Origin: an uncultured Gammaproteobacteria bacterium
Lineage (GTDB): Bacteria > Pseudomonadota > Gammaproteobacteria > GCA-2729495
Direction: 5' to 3'
DNA length: 52,952 bases
Assembly: GCA_947258805.1 (NCBI GenBank)
Contig: CAMYJV010000002.1
Coordinates: forward strand, 1-52,952
Under the pieces are notes generated by a model. It was not told where the DNA came from. It made no database searches and saw only the letters and a program-made list of their open reading frames with translations. Position 1 is the first letter of the stretch. Each line of letters starts with the position of its first letter. The translations under genes and the position numbers were made by a program. Below are positions 8,211 to 17,214 of the stretch, piece by piece.

Positions 8211-9265
8211 CGCGACTGACCGACCTGTATCCCGGCCTGTATGACACCTTGCCTTACCTGCAGCTGGCCGAGCTGCCGACGCCACTGGACGACGCAGCCC
8301 GGATGGCCGCAAAACTCGGTATCCGGCGGCTGTGGATCAAGCGCGACGATATCTGCGCGCAGCCCTACGGCGGCAACAAGGTGCGCAAGCTCGAGCACCT
8401 GTTGGCCGACGCCCTGGAAAAGGGCTGCGATGCGGTGCTGACCTACGGCGCCGCCGGCTCGAATCACGCCCTGGCCACGTCCATCTATGCGCATCGTCTA
8501 GGGCTCGACTGCTACGCCGTCATGACGCCCCAGGCGCCGACGCCGAAGGTGGCCAACACCTTGCGTTATCACGCACTGCTGGGCACCAAGATCGTGGCGG
8601 CGGCAGGCTTCCAGGAAACGCGTGCGGTTCGCGATGCAGTGATGGCAGCCCATGCCACGGGTGGCGACAGGATCTATGACATCTGGTGGGGCGGCTCATC
8701 GTGGGTCGGCACCACGGGTTTCGTCAACGCCGCGCTGGAAATCGGTGAGCAGCTGGCCCGGGATCCGCCGGATTACATCTATGCGGCCGCGGGCACCCAG
8801 GGCACGGTTGCCGGTCTCGCGCTGGGCCTGCGGCTCCTGGGGTGGCCCACCAAGGTTTTCGGGGTCCGCGTGGTACCGATGCCGCTGCGCTTACCCGCCG
8901 CCTATGACCGCCTGTTCCGGGAAACGAACCGGGAACTGCATGCCCGGGACAGCAACTTCCCGCTGGTGGATGAACCGCTGACGAACTTCGAGCTCCGCGA
9001 TGAGTTCCTGGGCGACGGCTACGCAATTCCTACCACCGGCACGACCGAAGCCGTGGCGCTGGCCAGCGAGCTGGGCAGCATAGAACTCGAAACCACCTAC
9101 ACCGGCAAGGCCATGGCGGCACTGGTGCACGATGCGCAAGCTGGCCGACTCACTGACAGCTCGGTCATATTCTGGTTGACCTACAACTCGTATCCTTATC
9201 CGCCGGAAATTTCCAACTACAGCGCCGACGATGTGCCGGCGGAGTTCCGCGCTTACTTCAGCTAG
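8207..9265 (+). CDS. PLP-dependent enzyme, D-cysteine desulfhydrase / ACC deaminase family
   Basis: About 352 residues from GTG 8207, which overlaps the TGA of the CapA-like gene (GTGA). It is a fold-type II pyridoxal-phosphate enzyme. The motif RDDICAQPYGGNKVRKLEHLL carries the PLP-binding Lys (in GGNK). GAAGSNHALATSIYA is the typical phosphate/substrate loop. AAGTQGTVAGLALG is the glycine-rich PLP-phosphate site, and TYTGKAMAAL lies near the C-terminus. Members cleave D-cysteine, or 1-aminocyclopropane-1-carboxylate in the case of the deaminase. Sequence alone does not decide the substrate here, but the D-cysteine desulfhydrase side is more usual in this kind of organism. Its relation to the upstream envelope genes is unclear. 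Confidence 0.82.
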   Translation: MTRLTDLYPGLYDTLPYLQLAELPTPLDDAARMAAKLGIRRLWIKRDDICAQPYGGNKVRKLEHLLADALEKGCDAVLTYGAAGSNHALATSIYAHRLGLDCYAVMTPQAPTPKVANTLRYHALLGTKIVAAAGFQETRAVRDAVMAAHATGGDRIYDIWWGGSSWVGTTGFVNAALEIGEQLARDPPDYIYAAAGTQGTVAGLALGLRLLGWPTKVFGVRVVPMPLRLPAAYDRLFRETNRELHARDSNFPLVDEPLTNFELRDEFLGDGYAIPTTGTTEAVALASELGSIELETTYTGKAMAALVHDAQAGRLTDSSVIFWLTYNSYPYPPEISNYSADDVPAEFRAYFS

Positions 9266-9404
9266 CTGCCCGCGCGACAGCCCGGGTACGGATGCCCTTA
9301 ACGCTCGCCCGCCGCGGCCGCGACCCCGTGATATCCTGATTCCGGGGACAGGGCCGACACATTAGATTGCTACAGGCAGCCACCGTCGGCCGGGAGTACA
9401 GACA

Positions 9405-11894
9405 TTGGAGAGTGGCCTCGCATACCTGCGCGTGCTCTGGTGGTTAGCCATCGGGTCCTGGTTTGCGTTTATTCCGATAGCCGCCTCGGCACAGGCCATC
9501 GAAGAAATCGTCGTTACGGTCCGCAAGCGAGAAGAAGCGCTGGCAGACGTGCCGCTGTCCGTGGCCGCCTTCGACGCCGAGCAGCTAAGGGCTCGCAACA
9601 TCAACAACGCCTATGACCTGGCGACCTTCACTCCCAACTTCAATTTCAGCCCCAATATCATCGGTCGGCAGCTGGATGCGCCGAATATCCGCGGCCAGTT
9701 CAGCCCGTTGCTGGGCGGTTCGCCGGCCATCGGCAGCAGCAACGTCGCGTTTTATGTCGACGGCGTATTCATCACCGGCACCAGCAGCACGTTACCGATT
9801 GAAAATCTCGAACGCGTCGAAGTCCTGCGAGGACCCCAGGCAGCGCAGTTCGGCCGCTCCGCCTTCGCCGGGGCCGTGAACTTCATCACCCGCGCACCCA
9901 CCAACAATTTCGAGGGCGAAGTGAACGCCCGCATGGGTGAAGACGCGGACTACAACCTGGGCGGTTTCCTGAGTGGTCCGATCATCAAGGGCAAATTGCT
10001 GTTCTTCGTCTCGGGCACCTACGAAACCTGGGACGGGGAATGGAACAACGCGTTGGTCCCATGCGCAACCGCCGCCGAGGACGGCGACGGTTGCACCTTC
10101 GTAACAAGAAATCTTTTCGGCACGTGGCCCGAGCTGCCGGCGTCCGCAACGACGCCCGATTTCTCCAAACTCGGCGGCGAAGAAACCTGGAACGTCACCG
10201 GCAAGATCGAGTGGCGGCCCCGCGACGATCTGGGCTTCAGCTTCAAAGCGAGTCATACGGAGACCAACGACGACCACTATGCGGCGTTTTTCGAAGATGA
10301 AACTAATTGTTTTCTACCCGGACAGAACGGCAGCCCGGCTACATCACCGGGCTGGTTCTGCGGGGAGCTGAAGATCGACGGCCTGCAAAACCAGATGAAT
10401 ATCGCCGACTTCGGGGCCGGCGCGTCGAGCGTTTACGGCACCGTGACCCGCGCACCCTTTGCCGGCGCCGAAAGCGAGACGAAGCGCTACCTGGTCGAGA
10501 TCTTTTACGACCCGGGCGAGTGGAGCATCGTGGCCCGCTATGCCAACAACGAACAGGTTGTGGAGCAATATCGTGACCTGGATCGGGGTCCCTACCTGGG
10601 GCCGGCAGACATCGGCGTCTTTACCGGCGGCCAGAAAAACGACTTCAACGACGAATCCTTCGAATTCCGGGTGTCTTCGCCGCAGGACAATCGCTTCCGC
10701 GCGACGGGCGGCCTGTACTACTACAGCTCTGACGAAACCGCTTTCCAGCGGGACTTTACCGGCATCTGCCGGTTTAACTATGGCGACCCGCGCATCGGTC
10801 CCGGTGGGGTCGAGCTGTACGACGGAGACCCCGGATACCGCACCACGCGCCCGTCGCCCGTGGGTGATGCCGACGTGACCAACGAGGCGGTGTTCGGCAG
10901 CGTCGAGTACGACATCACGCCATACCTGACTGCCTCTGTCGAGGGTCGCTATGCGAAGGACACCCCGAAACGAAAATCACCTCGGGGAGTCTCGGAACAG
11001 AACGACTTCGAGAGCTTCTCCCCTCGTTACACACTCACTTATCGGCCAAACGATGACCTGACGCTCTATGGGCTGGCGGCGAAGGGCAACAAGCCCGGCG
11101 GATTCTTCTTTGCGTATTTCGACGTCGACGTGGACCCCGCCGTCACGCGCGCCGGAATTGATGACGGCGATGCACTGTTTGAGGAAGAAGAAGCCTGGAC
11201 CTACGAAATCGGCGCCAAGACCAGCTGGCTGGATGGCCGCCTGGCTTTCAATGCCTCGCTGTTTTACATCGACTGGTCCAACCAGGCGATCAATGAAAAT
11301 GTGAACATACCCACCGTCTGTAACGGGGTGAGTTTAGACGAACCGAACCGGATCCTTTTGAATGCCGGTGAGTCTCGAGTCTACGGATTAGAAATGGACA
11401 TGCAGTTCGCGGCAACCACCAACCTGTTGCTGTCCCTTGCATACGGTCTGCAGGACACCAAGCTGGAGGACTTCAATTCGCTGACCTATGCAGGGCTGAC
11501 CGGGGGCGACGGCGACGTGTCCGGCAACGAGGCCCCGCGAGTCCCGAAACACAATGTTACGGCCGGTGCGACCTACTCGAGGAGCCTGAACACCTCGCTC
11601 GACTGGTTCATTCGCACGGACTGGGTCTACGAGTCGGAGCAGTGGATCTCCGCCGTCAACGAAGCAGAAATCAGTGAGACCTACTTGTGGAACGCAAAGC
11701 TGGGCATAGAGAGCAGCGGGCTAGTCGCCAGCGTCTATGTGGACAACATTCTCGACGAGGATGCCCCGGTGCTGGTATCCGACTTTCCGAATTTCCGCAA
11801 TTTTCCGGGCCAGCTGAGTACCAGCTTTCCGCTGGCGCCTCGGCGCGGCCGGAACTACGGGGTCAGCCTTACCTATCGCTTCGGTGGCAGCTAA
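9405..11894 (+). CDS. TonB-dependent outer-membrane receptor
   Basis: An 829-residue outer-membrane active transporter. TTG 9405 is the chosen start because GGGAG lies 8 nt upstream (9392-9396) and it gives a clean signal peptide (about 1-31, ending ASAQA). A TonB-box/plug start follows immediately (IEEIVVTVRKREEALADVP). The plug domain contains YDLATFTPNFN, VAFYVDGVFITG and the NLERVEVLRGPQAAQFGR motif. The remaining residues form the beta-barrel, ending in YGVSLTYRFGGS with a near-terminal aromatic residue. There is no N-terminal STN domain, so it is a transporter only. The ligand is unknown; the size and motif style match the large iron-complex or carbohydrate/lipid receptor families of marine gammaproteobacteria. 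A strong hairpin terminator follows at 11937. Confidence 0.9.
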   Translation: MESGLAYLRVLWWLAIGSWFAFIPIAASAQAIEEIVVTVRKREEALADVPLSVAAFDAEQLRARNINNAYDLATFTPNFNFSPNIIGRQLDAPNIRGQFSPLLGGSPAIGSSNVAFYVDGVFITGTSSTLPIENLERVEVLRGPQAAQFGRSAFAGAVNFITRAPTNNFEGEVNARMGEDADYNLGGFLSGPIIKGKLLFFVSGTYETWDGEWNNALVPCATAAEDGDGCTFVTRNLFGTWPELPASATTPDFSKLGGEETWNVTGKIEWRPRDDLGFSFKASHTETNDDHYAAFFEDETNCFLPGQNGSPATSPGWFCGELKIDGLQNQMNIADFGAGASSVYGTVTRAPFAGAESETKRYLVEIFYDPGEWSIVARYANNEQVVEQYRDLDRGPYLGPADIGVFTGGQKNDFNDESFEFRVSSPQDNRFRATGGLYYYSSDETAFQRDFTGICRFNYGDPRIGPGGVELYDGDPGYRTTRPSPVGDADVTNEAVFGSVEYDITPYLTASVEGRYAKDTPKRKSPRGVSEQNDFESFSPRYTLTYRPNDDLTLYGLAAKGNKPGGFFFAYFDVDVDPAVTRAGIDDGDALFEEEEAWTYEIGAKTSWLDGRLAFNASLFYIDWSNQAINENVNIPTVCNGVSLDEPNRILLNAGESRVYGLEMDMQFAATTNLLLSLAYGLQDTKLEDFNSLTYAGLTGGDGDVSGNEAPRVPKHNVTAGATYSRSLNTSLDWFIRTDWVYESEQWISAVNEAEISETYLWNAKLGIESSGLVASVYVDNILDEDAPVLVSDFPNFRNFPGQLSTSFPLAPRRGRNYGVSLTYRFGGS

Positions 11895-11936
11895 TAACAA
11901 CGGCCAACACCCGCTCGCGACGTGGCGGTGGAAAAA

Positions 11937-11962
11937 GAAAACCCGGCACGAGCCGGGTTTTC
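11937..11962. terminator. bidirectional intrinsic terminator
   Basis: AAACCCGGC (11939-11947) pairs with GCCGGGTTT (11952-11960) around an ACGA loop. On the plus strand it ends the TonB receptor transcript with TTTTCA. On the minus strand the stem is followed by TTTTCTTTTT, a better T-tract, which implies a present or former minus-strand gene ending here. Confidence 0.8.
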
Positions 11963-11991
11963 ATTGCCAATAGCCGTTTAGGCCAGGTGGT

Positions 11992-12063
11992 TCTGCTTCT
12001 CACCCACCCGAGCAGGCCGAGGGCGGCGCCGAACCGCCAGGCGGGGGGCAAAGCCGGCGGAAC
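11992..12063 (-). pseudogene. relict of a VPLPA/PEP-CTERM-type sorting tail
   Basis: Minus-strand translation of this segment reads a VPPALPPAW block, then a hydrophobic FGAALGLLGWV stretch and a basic RSR. This is the same three-part layout as the C-terminus of the exported protein at 17558-18394 (IPIPAAAW, hydrophobic, RRR), and the DNA also resembles that gene's 3' end (for example the AGCAGGCC and CCAGGCGG blocks). No protein-like sequence precedes it; upstream in this frame there is only low-complexity Gly/Pro/Arg sequence. A minus-strand terminator follows. I read it as the tail of a lost gene. The remaining 11895-12303 interval holds no other gene. Confidence 0.45.
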
Positions 12064-12303
12064 TCCATCGGCCGCGCCCGGGGGGTTGGTGCAGCCTTGC
12101 GATAGAGCCCGCCGGCGCCCGGCATACCGGGAGTGGCGGATGTTCCCCATTAGACGAACGCCGGGGAGCTTTCCTTCGCAGATCTACCGAGACCGCGCCC
12201 GCTGTCGCCGATTTGACCTAATGGGGTAAAAATCCACCTCCGCGACGGAGGATTCCAGGCTCCACGAACGTCTAAGGCATAAGATTGACGGGAGAGGGAA
12301 CCT

Positions 12304-12933
12304 TTGGCTGGGATCGTTCATACGGACCGCGCCGTCGCCAGGAAGATCCTGGCGGGCGACGAGCGAGCCTTCCGGGAGTTATTCGACAATTTCTTCCCGC
12401 GGCTCTATCGCTTCGCCGTGGTGCGGCTGGACGGTGACCACGATGCGGCCTCGGACGTCGTGCAGCAAACCTTCTGCCGCGGGCTCGACAAGCTCGACAC
12501 CTACCGCGCCGAAGCCGCTTTGTACACGTGGTTCTGCCAGATCTGCCGCAACGTGCTGGTGGACTACTGCCGGGCGAAAAACCGACGCGGGCAACGCGTG
12601 GTGCTGTTCGAAGATCACGCCGGCGTCCGGGCAATTGTCGACTCGCTAGCCGGGCCCGTTACCGATCGTCCGGAAACCGCGGCCTGGCAGCGCGACGTGT
12701 CGAGACTCGTGCAGGCCACGGTGGATGCGCTGCCTGCGCGCTACGGCGACGTACTGGAATGGAAATATGTAGACGGGCTGACCGTGAAGGAAATCGCGGC
12801 ACGACTGGAGATGAGTGCAAAGGCAGCAGAATCGTTGCTGACCCGGGCCCGCGAAGGCTTTCGCCACGCGATGCTGGACATGGTAGACACCGATGACGCG
12901 TTGCGCCCGCCACAGCCGGCTGACGCAGGATGA
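12304..12933 (+). CDS. ECF sigma factor (FecI-like)
   Basis: A 209-residue extracytoplasmic-function sigma factor. TTG 12304 is used as start, with GGAGAGGG at 12291-12298 as ribosome-binding site. Region 2 is visible in ERAFRELFDNFFPRLYRFAVVRL, DAASDVVQQTFCRGL and TWFCQICRNVLVDYCR. Region 4 is visible in VDALPARYGDVLEWKYVDGL followed by VKEIAARLEMSAKAAESLLTRAR. The FecR gene starts 6 bp after its stop and an STN-containing TonB receptor follows. This is the classical FecI-FecR-FecA order, so the sigma factor most likely drives the receptor gene when the receptor senses ligand. A CCTCCG-CGA-CGGAGG hairpin (12237-12251) lies in the leader; its role is unclear. Confidence 0.9.
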   Translation: MAGIVHTDRAVARKILAGDERAFRELFDNFFPRLYRFAVVRLDGDHDAASDVVQQTFCRGLDKLDTYRAEAALYTWFCQICRNVLVDYCRAKNRRGQRVVLFEDHAGVRAIVDSLAGPVTDRPETAAWQRDVSRLVQATVDALPARYGDVLEWKYVDGLTVKEIAARLEMSAKAAESLLTRAREGFRHAMLDMVDTDDALRPPQPADAG

Positions 12934-12939
12934 CGACCG

Positions 12940-13959
12940 ATGAATGACGACTACCCACAGGATATGAGAGCCGCGCAACCTGCGAATAACGACGACCTGC
13001 TCGCTGAACTGATTCGTACTGCCGGCCGCCGGGAATCGCCGCCTGCAGAAGTTTACGACCAGGTGTACGCGGCGGCCCGGCAAACGTGGCAGGCGAAGCT
13101 GCAGGCTAAGCGGCAACGCACGATGACCCGAATGGCTGCCGCGCTGGCCGTGATTGGACTGGCCGGGGCCATTTATGTCCTGCAAAGTCCCGCGCCGAGC
13201 GCACAGGTAGCGACCGTCGCCCGGGTAATCGGCATGCTGGAAACGCGGCCGGCCGTCGATATGAACTGGCAACCCGTTGGTGATGCGGTGGCCGGGCTCA
13301 ACCGCGGCGGCCAGCTACGCACCCGCGCCGGAGGCAGCGCCAGCCTGCGCCTGGACGGCGGGGTTTCGCTGCGCCTTGCCGCTGACACGGAAATCGCCCT
13401 GCAGTCCGCCGCGCGCGTGGAACTGCGCGCCGGCAAGCTCTATGTCGACACGGGCGGACGCGGCACCAACGAGCCGGTCATCGAGATCATTACGCCGGCC
13501 GGCACCGCGCGTGACGTGGGCACACAGTTTGAAGTGCGTTACGTCGACGACGCCTATCGCCTGCGCGTGCGCGAGGGCGAAGTGCTCCTGCTGCGCAGTG
13601 GCCAGAAACAGCTGGGCCGGACCGGCGAGCAGCTGACCATTACCTCCAGGGGAGAGCTGGCCACCACGCATGTCGCGCCCGATGATCCGGACTGGCGCTG
13701 GGTACAGATGATCGCCCCGGCACCGAGTATCGAGGACCAGCCGCTGAGCGTACTGCTGGACTGGGTGGCACGCGAAACCGGCCGCCCGGTGCGCTACCAG
13801 CGCCCGGCGCTGCAGGACAAGGCCGGCCTCACAATTTTGCACGGCAATATTCGCGACCTGGCGCCGATGGACGCGTTAGGCGTCGTCCTGGCGACCACGG
13901 ATTTCACCTATGACGAACTCGATGACGGGACAATAATGATCAGGCTGAGAACGGACTAG
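12940..13959 (+). CDS. FecR-family transmembrane anti-sigma regulator
   Basis: 339 residues. The cytoplasmic N-terminal part (about 1-60) would contact the sigma factor. One transmembrane helix is at about 63-82. The periplasmic FecR domain shows LRTRAGGSASLRLDGGVSLRLAADTEI near residue 127 and ITPAGTARDVGTQFEVRYVDDAYRLRVREGEV near 180-215, both characteristic. The last about 80 residues (QPLSVLLDWVARETGRPV, then LAPMDALGVVLATTDFTYDE) resemble an STN/secretin-type fold, as in other FecR proteins that dock to the receptor signalling domain. The gene starts 6 bp after the sigma gene and ends 17 bp before the receptor gene. Confidence 0.9.
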   Translation: MNDDYPQDMRAAQPANNDDLLAELIRTAGRRESPPAEVYDQVYAAARQTWQAKLQAKRQRTMTRMAAALAVIGLAGAIYVLQSPAPSAQVATVARVIGMLETRPAVDMNWQPVGDAVAGLNRGGQLRTRAGGSASLRLDGGVSLRLAADTEIALQSAARVELRAGKLYVDTGGRGTNEPVIEIITPAGTARDVGTQFEVRYVDDAYRLRVREGEVLLLRSGQKQLGRTGEQLTITSRGELATTHVAPDDPDWRWVQMIAPAPSIEDQPLSVLLDWVARETGRPVRYQRPALQDKAGLTILHGNIRDLAPMDALGVVLATTDFTYDELDDGTIMIRLRTD

Positions 13960-13976
13960 TTCCGGCCACAAAGACC

Positions 13977-16550
13977 ATGAGCCGGGGGGCGACAGTGAGA
14001 GGACTCGGGCGGTTTTGCACCCGCACCGCCGAAGCAGCGCTAACCGGCTTGCTGCTGCTCATCGTTGCGGCCCGCTTCGCCGTCGCCGCTGCCGGCTACG
14101 ACAACCTGAGCCTGGAGCAGGCCATCGACCGCCTCGGCGACGAGGGTCTGCGCGTGTTCTACAGCAGTGATCTCGTGAAGCCGTGGATGCGCGTACGGCA
14201 AGAACCCGCGGCCAGCAATCCGCGCGACGTTCTCACGGAAATTCTCAGCCCCTACGGGCTCGCGACAGAGACCGCGGCGGATGGCGCGCTGGTCGTCGTG
14301 CGTGCAGCGTCTCCGGCTGCGCCAACCACCGGCACCGTGCGGGGCCGACTCGTGCAGCAATCGTCAGGCAAACCCATGGCCGGGGTGAAATTGCGGCTGA
14401 GTTCGCAGGCAGATATCGCGCTGACGGATACGGACGGGCGCTTCGAATTCCTGCGCGTTGCCCCGGGCACGCATCGGCTGCGGCTCGACACCGGGGCTGG
14501 CGTCTCACCGGGTCGTGTTCAGGTTCGCGCCGGCGAGGTCAGCAGGCTGGCCATTGAAGGCACACGATTACCCCAGACAGACCTGGCCGAAGTCATTGTC
14601 AGCGCCAGCCGCTATGAATTGTTTCGCCACACCGGACCATCGGCGTCGGCATTCACCGCGGCGGACCTGGAACTATTGCCGGAGATTGGCGACGACGGGC
14701 TGCGGGCAGTATCCCGGCTGCCCGGCACCGCTGGCAACGATGTGAGCGCGAAATCCAACGTGCGCGGCGGCGAAGTGGACGAAACGCTGGTGCGTTTCGA
14801 CGGCCTGCGGCTCTACAACCCCTTTCACCTGAAAGACTTCCAGAGCCTTTTCAGTGCCATCGATCCGAGCCTGATCGAGGAGCTCAACATTTACACGGGC
14901 GGCTTCCCGGTCACCTATGGTGACCGGATGAGCAGCGTGATCGACATCACGCCCCTGGCGCCCACTGAAGCGCTCTACCGGGAACTTTCGCTCAGTTTTT
15001 TCAATGCGTCTGCGCTGGCGGCCGGCTCTTTCAACGACGGCCAGAGCGACTGGCTGGTGTCCGCCCGGCGCGGCAACCTGGACCTGATGTTCGACGTCTT
15101 CGACCCGGATCGCGGTGACCCGCGATACGTCGACATCTATGCGCGGTTTGGCCACCGCTTCAACGAGGGCTTGCGGGTGAGCGGCAACCTGCTGGTTTTC
15201 GACGACGACATCAAGATTTTCGATGATGAACAGGATGAACGGGCGAAGGCAAATTACCAGGACGAGTACTACTGGCTGCGTTTCGACCTGACGCCCAGCG
15301 ACGTGCTGCAAGGTTCATTGATTGCCGCCCGGATCGACATGGACAGCAAGCGCCGCGGCACCTCTGAACAGGACGGAATTTCGGTCGGCGAGTTGTACGA
15401 CAAGCGCGACTTCGACATCTGGGTCTTCCAGACTGACTGGTCATGGCGTGCGACGGACCGGCTCCTGGTCCAGGGCGGCGCCGAATGGCGGGACGAAGAA
15501 GGCAGTTACGCTTACCAGGACGAGGTCGAGTTTTCCCTGTTGTTCCTGACTCCGGGTGCTGAAACTGACCCGCAACGAACCACCGACCTCGACGCCTCGC
15601 CGGACGGCAGCAGTTACGGCATCTACGGTAATCTGCGCTTCGACGTGCTGGACTGGCTGACCACCGAGGCCGGCCTGCGCTGGGACAAGGAAACCCTGAG
15701 TCGGAGAAACGACGAGCAGTTCAGCCCGCGCCTGTCTTTGCTTGCTGATATCACTGATCGCACCAGCCTGCGGCTCAGCTGGGGCCGGTTTTTCCAGGCC
15801 CAGTCGGTGAACGAACTGCAGATTTCCGACGGCGTGACCGAGTTTTTCCCGGCCCAGCGCGCCGACCACTGGATCGCCAGCATTGAGCACGGTTTCCGCA
15901 ACGGCATCGACCTGCGCGTGGAGGCCTTCCGCAAAGAGTACCGTGACCCGCGGCCGCGCTACGAGAACTTGCTGAACAGCCTGATCCTGCTGCCCGAACT
16001 GAAACCGGACCGTGTGGAAGTCGCACCGGACAAGGCCACTGCCGAAGGTATCGAGATATCCCTGAGTCGCTTCAGCACGGACCCGCTGAACTGGTGGGCG
16101 AGTTACACATGGTCAGTCATCGAAGACGATTTCAGCGTGACTCAGCGGCCCCGAAACTGGGATCAGACCTTCACCTGGCAAGGCGGCATCAGCTGGCGCA
16201 CGGCACGTTGGGAGCTGAGCCTCTCGGGCAGCTACCGGCGAGGCTGGCCGACCACCGACGCCTTCCTGGTGGCCTCGGACCCGATACCGCTGGTCGCCAC
16301 CGGCTCGCGGAACGGCGAGCGGCTGAGTTCGTCCATTAGCCTGGACGCGCGTGTCGCGCGCAAGTACGACCTGGGCGACGCGGGCAAACTCACCGTATTC
16401 GGCCAACTCAACAATATGCTCAACCGGGGCAACAAGTGTTGCGTGGAGTATGAAGTGGAAGAGTTCGAGAACGGAGAACCGTACCTGGATCTCGAGAACA
16501 AGAAAGGCGTGCCGGTCGTGCCGTCGCTGGGTGTGACCTGGCAGTTCTAG
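13977..16550 (+). CDS. TonB-dependent receptor with N-terminal STN signalling domain
   Basis: 857 residues. The N-terminal export signal spans about 1-37. An STN domain follows (about 42-105: NLSLEQAIDRLGDEGLRVFYSSDLV, then DVLTEILSPYGL), which should contact FecR. Next is a carboxypeptidase-regulatory-like beta domain (about 116-195: GTVRGRLVQQSSGKPMAGVKL). The plug (about 205-330) includes EVIVSASRYELFRHTG, VRGGEVDETLVRFDGLRLYNPFH and YTGGFPVTYGDRMSSVIDI. The barrel ends in VVPSLGVTWQF with a terminal Phe. The domain set and the position behind sigma and FecR indicate a signal-transducing importer. The ligand is unknown. Confidence 0.9.
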   Translation: MSRGATVRGLGRFCTRTAEAALTGLLLLIVAARFAVAAAGYDNLSLEQAIDRLGDEGLRVFYSSDLVKPWMRVRQEPAASNPRDVLTEILSPYGLATETAADGALVVVRAASPAAPTTGTVRGRLVQQSSGKPMAGVKLRLSSQADIALTDTDGRFEFLRVAPGTHRLRLDTGAGVSPGRVQVRAGEVSRLAIEGTRLPQTDLAEVIVSASRYELFRHTGPSASAFTAADLELLPEIGDDGLRAVSRLPGTAGNDVSAKSNVRGGEVDETLVRFDGLRLYNPFHLKDFQSLFSAIDPSLIEELNIYTGGFPVTYGDRMSSVIDITPLAPTEALYRELSLSFFNASALAAGSFNDGQSDWLVSARRGNLDLMFDVFDPDRGDPRYVDIYARFGHRFNEGLRVSGNLLVFDDDIKIFDDEQDERAKANYQDEYYWLRFDLTPSDVLQGSLIAARIDMDSKRRGTSEQDGISVGELYDKRDFDIWVFQTDWSWRATDRLLVQGGAEWRDEEGSYAYQDEVEFSLLFLTPGAETDPQRTTDLDASPDGSSYGIYGNLRFDVLDWLTTEAGLRWDKETLSRRNDEQFSPRLSLLADITDRTSLRLSWGRFFQAQSVNELQISDGVTEFFPAQRADHWIASIEHGFRNGIDLRVEAFRKEYRDPRPRYENLLNSLILLPELKPDRVEVAPDKATAEGIEISLSRFSTDPLNWWASYTWSVIEDDFSVTQRPRNWDQTFTWQGGISWRTARWELSLSGSYRRGWPTTDAFLVASDPIPLVATGSRNGERLSSSISLDARVARKYDLGDAGKLTVFGQLNNMLNRGNKCCVEYEVEEFENGEPYLDLENKKGVPVVPSLGVTWQF

Positions 16551-16575
16551 TCGGCCTGCGGTCGCGTTCCTGCGA

Positions 16576-17214
16576 TTACATTCGGCGGCGTGAGACAAAG
16601 CCGAGAAGCTGCAGGCCAACAGCAAGCAGAGCGACAACGACCAGCAACGCGACCAGGACCACATTGCGGATTTCGAGAAGCTGAAATGCGGCTCCATGGA
16701 CAACCGTGAGGCCAAATGCCCAGTAGGCCGAGCGCTGCCAGCGCTTCCACCGTTTCGGGCCCAGGCGCCTCAGGACACGGTCGTTAGACAGCGAGAGCAG
16801 CAGCACAACGAGCACGGCAACGACCATGCCAGCGATCGTGCCCCAGGTAAACAGTTGCCGGCCCAGCTCCGGAGACACAAGTCCGGCACCGGTATCGACG
16901 TAGCGGGCCAGGTAGGCCTGGTTCATCGTTTGATCGACGCCGACGAAGAAATGCACCAGGCCTGCTATCCCGCTCCAGATCCCGATGTCGCGGCGCAGGT
17001 AGTTGTTAAGCGGCGGCGTCGCCATTTGCCGTACCTTGAGGGGGCCGACGGACAGCGCGGCGGCCATATACAGGAGACATGCATAGGCCGTGGCGATGCT
17101 CAGATGATCTGCACTCGTCTCGCCGGGACGCAGCCAGGCTGTCGCCGCAAAGATCGCGACGCTGCCGAAAGCCAGCGCAGCATGGTGCCGCAACCGCAGC
17201 TGACTAGGCGCCAT
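16576..17214 (-). CDS. membrane protein, ferric reductase-like transmembrane domain
   Basis: About 212 residues from ATG 17214, the first ATG giving a basic N-terminus before helix 1; an upstream in-frame start adds five residues. Five or six hydrophobic helices are visible. Histidines sit within or beside helices in LRHHAAL, GLVHFFVG and LTVVHGAAF. The motif LGPKRWKRWQRSAYWAFGL is typical of the ferric reductase-like transmembrane component family, to which the heme-binding YedZ/MsrQ proteins belong. It is probably a b-type heme membrane protein moving electrons in the inner membrane. No MsrP-like molybdoenzyme is nearby, so the partner is unknown. The start overlaps the end of the small upstream gene by 11 bp. 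Confidence 0.65.
   Translation of the reverse strand: MAPSQLRLRHHAALAFGSVAIFAATAWLRPGETSADHLSIATAYACLLYMAAALSVGPLKVRQMATPPLNNYLRRDIGIWSGIAGLVHFFVGVDQTMNQAYLARYVDTGAGLVSPELGRQLFTWGTIAGMVVAVLVVLLLSLSNDRVLRRLGPKRWKRWQRSAYWAFGLTVVHGAAFQLLEIRNVVLVALLVVVALLAVGLQLLGFVSRRRM

Noticed and set aside
11869..12150. Minus-strand 93-codon frame as an intact gene
   Set aside because: It starts without a ribosome-binding site, runs through a terminator hairpin and into the receptor gene, and only its middle 24 codons look protein-like. Kept as a relict instead.
12237..12251. Hairpin before the FecI-like gene as a riboswitch
   Set aside because: It is a single six-base-pair stem with no surrounding conserved structure; too little to name an RNA element.
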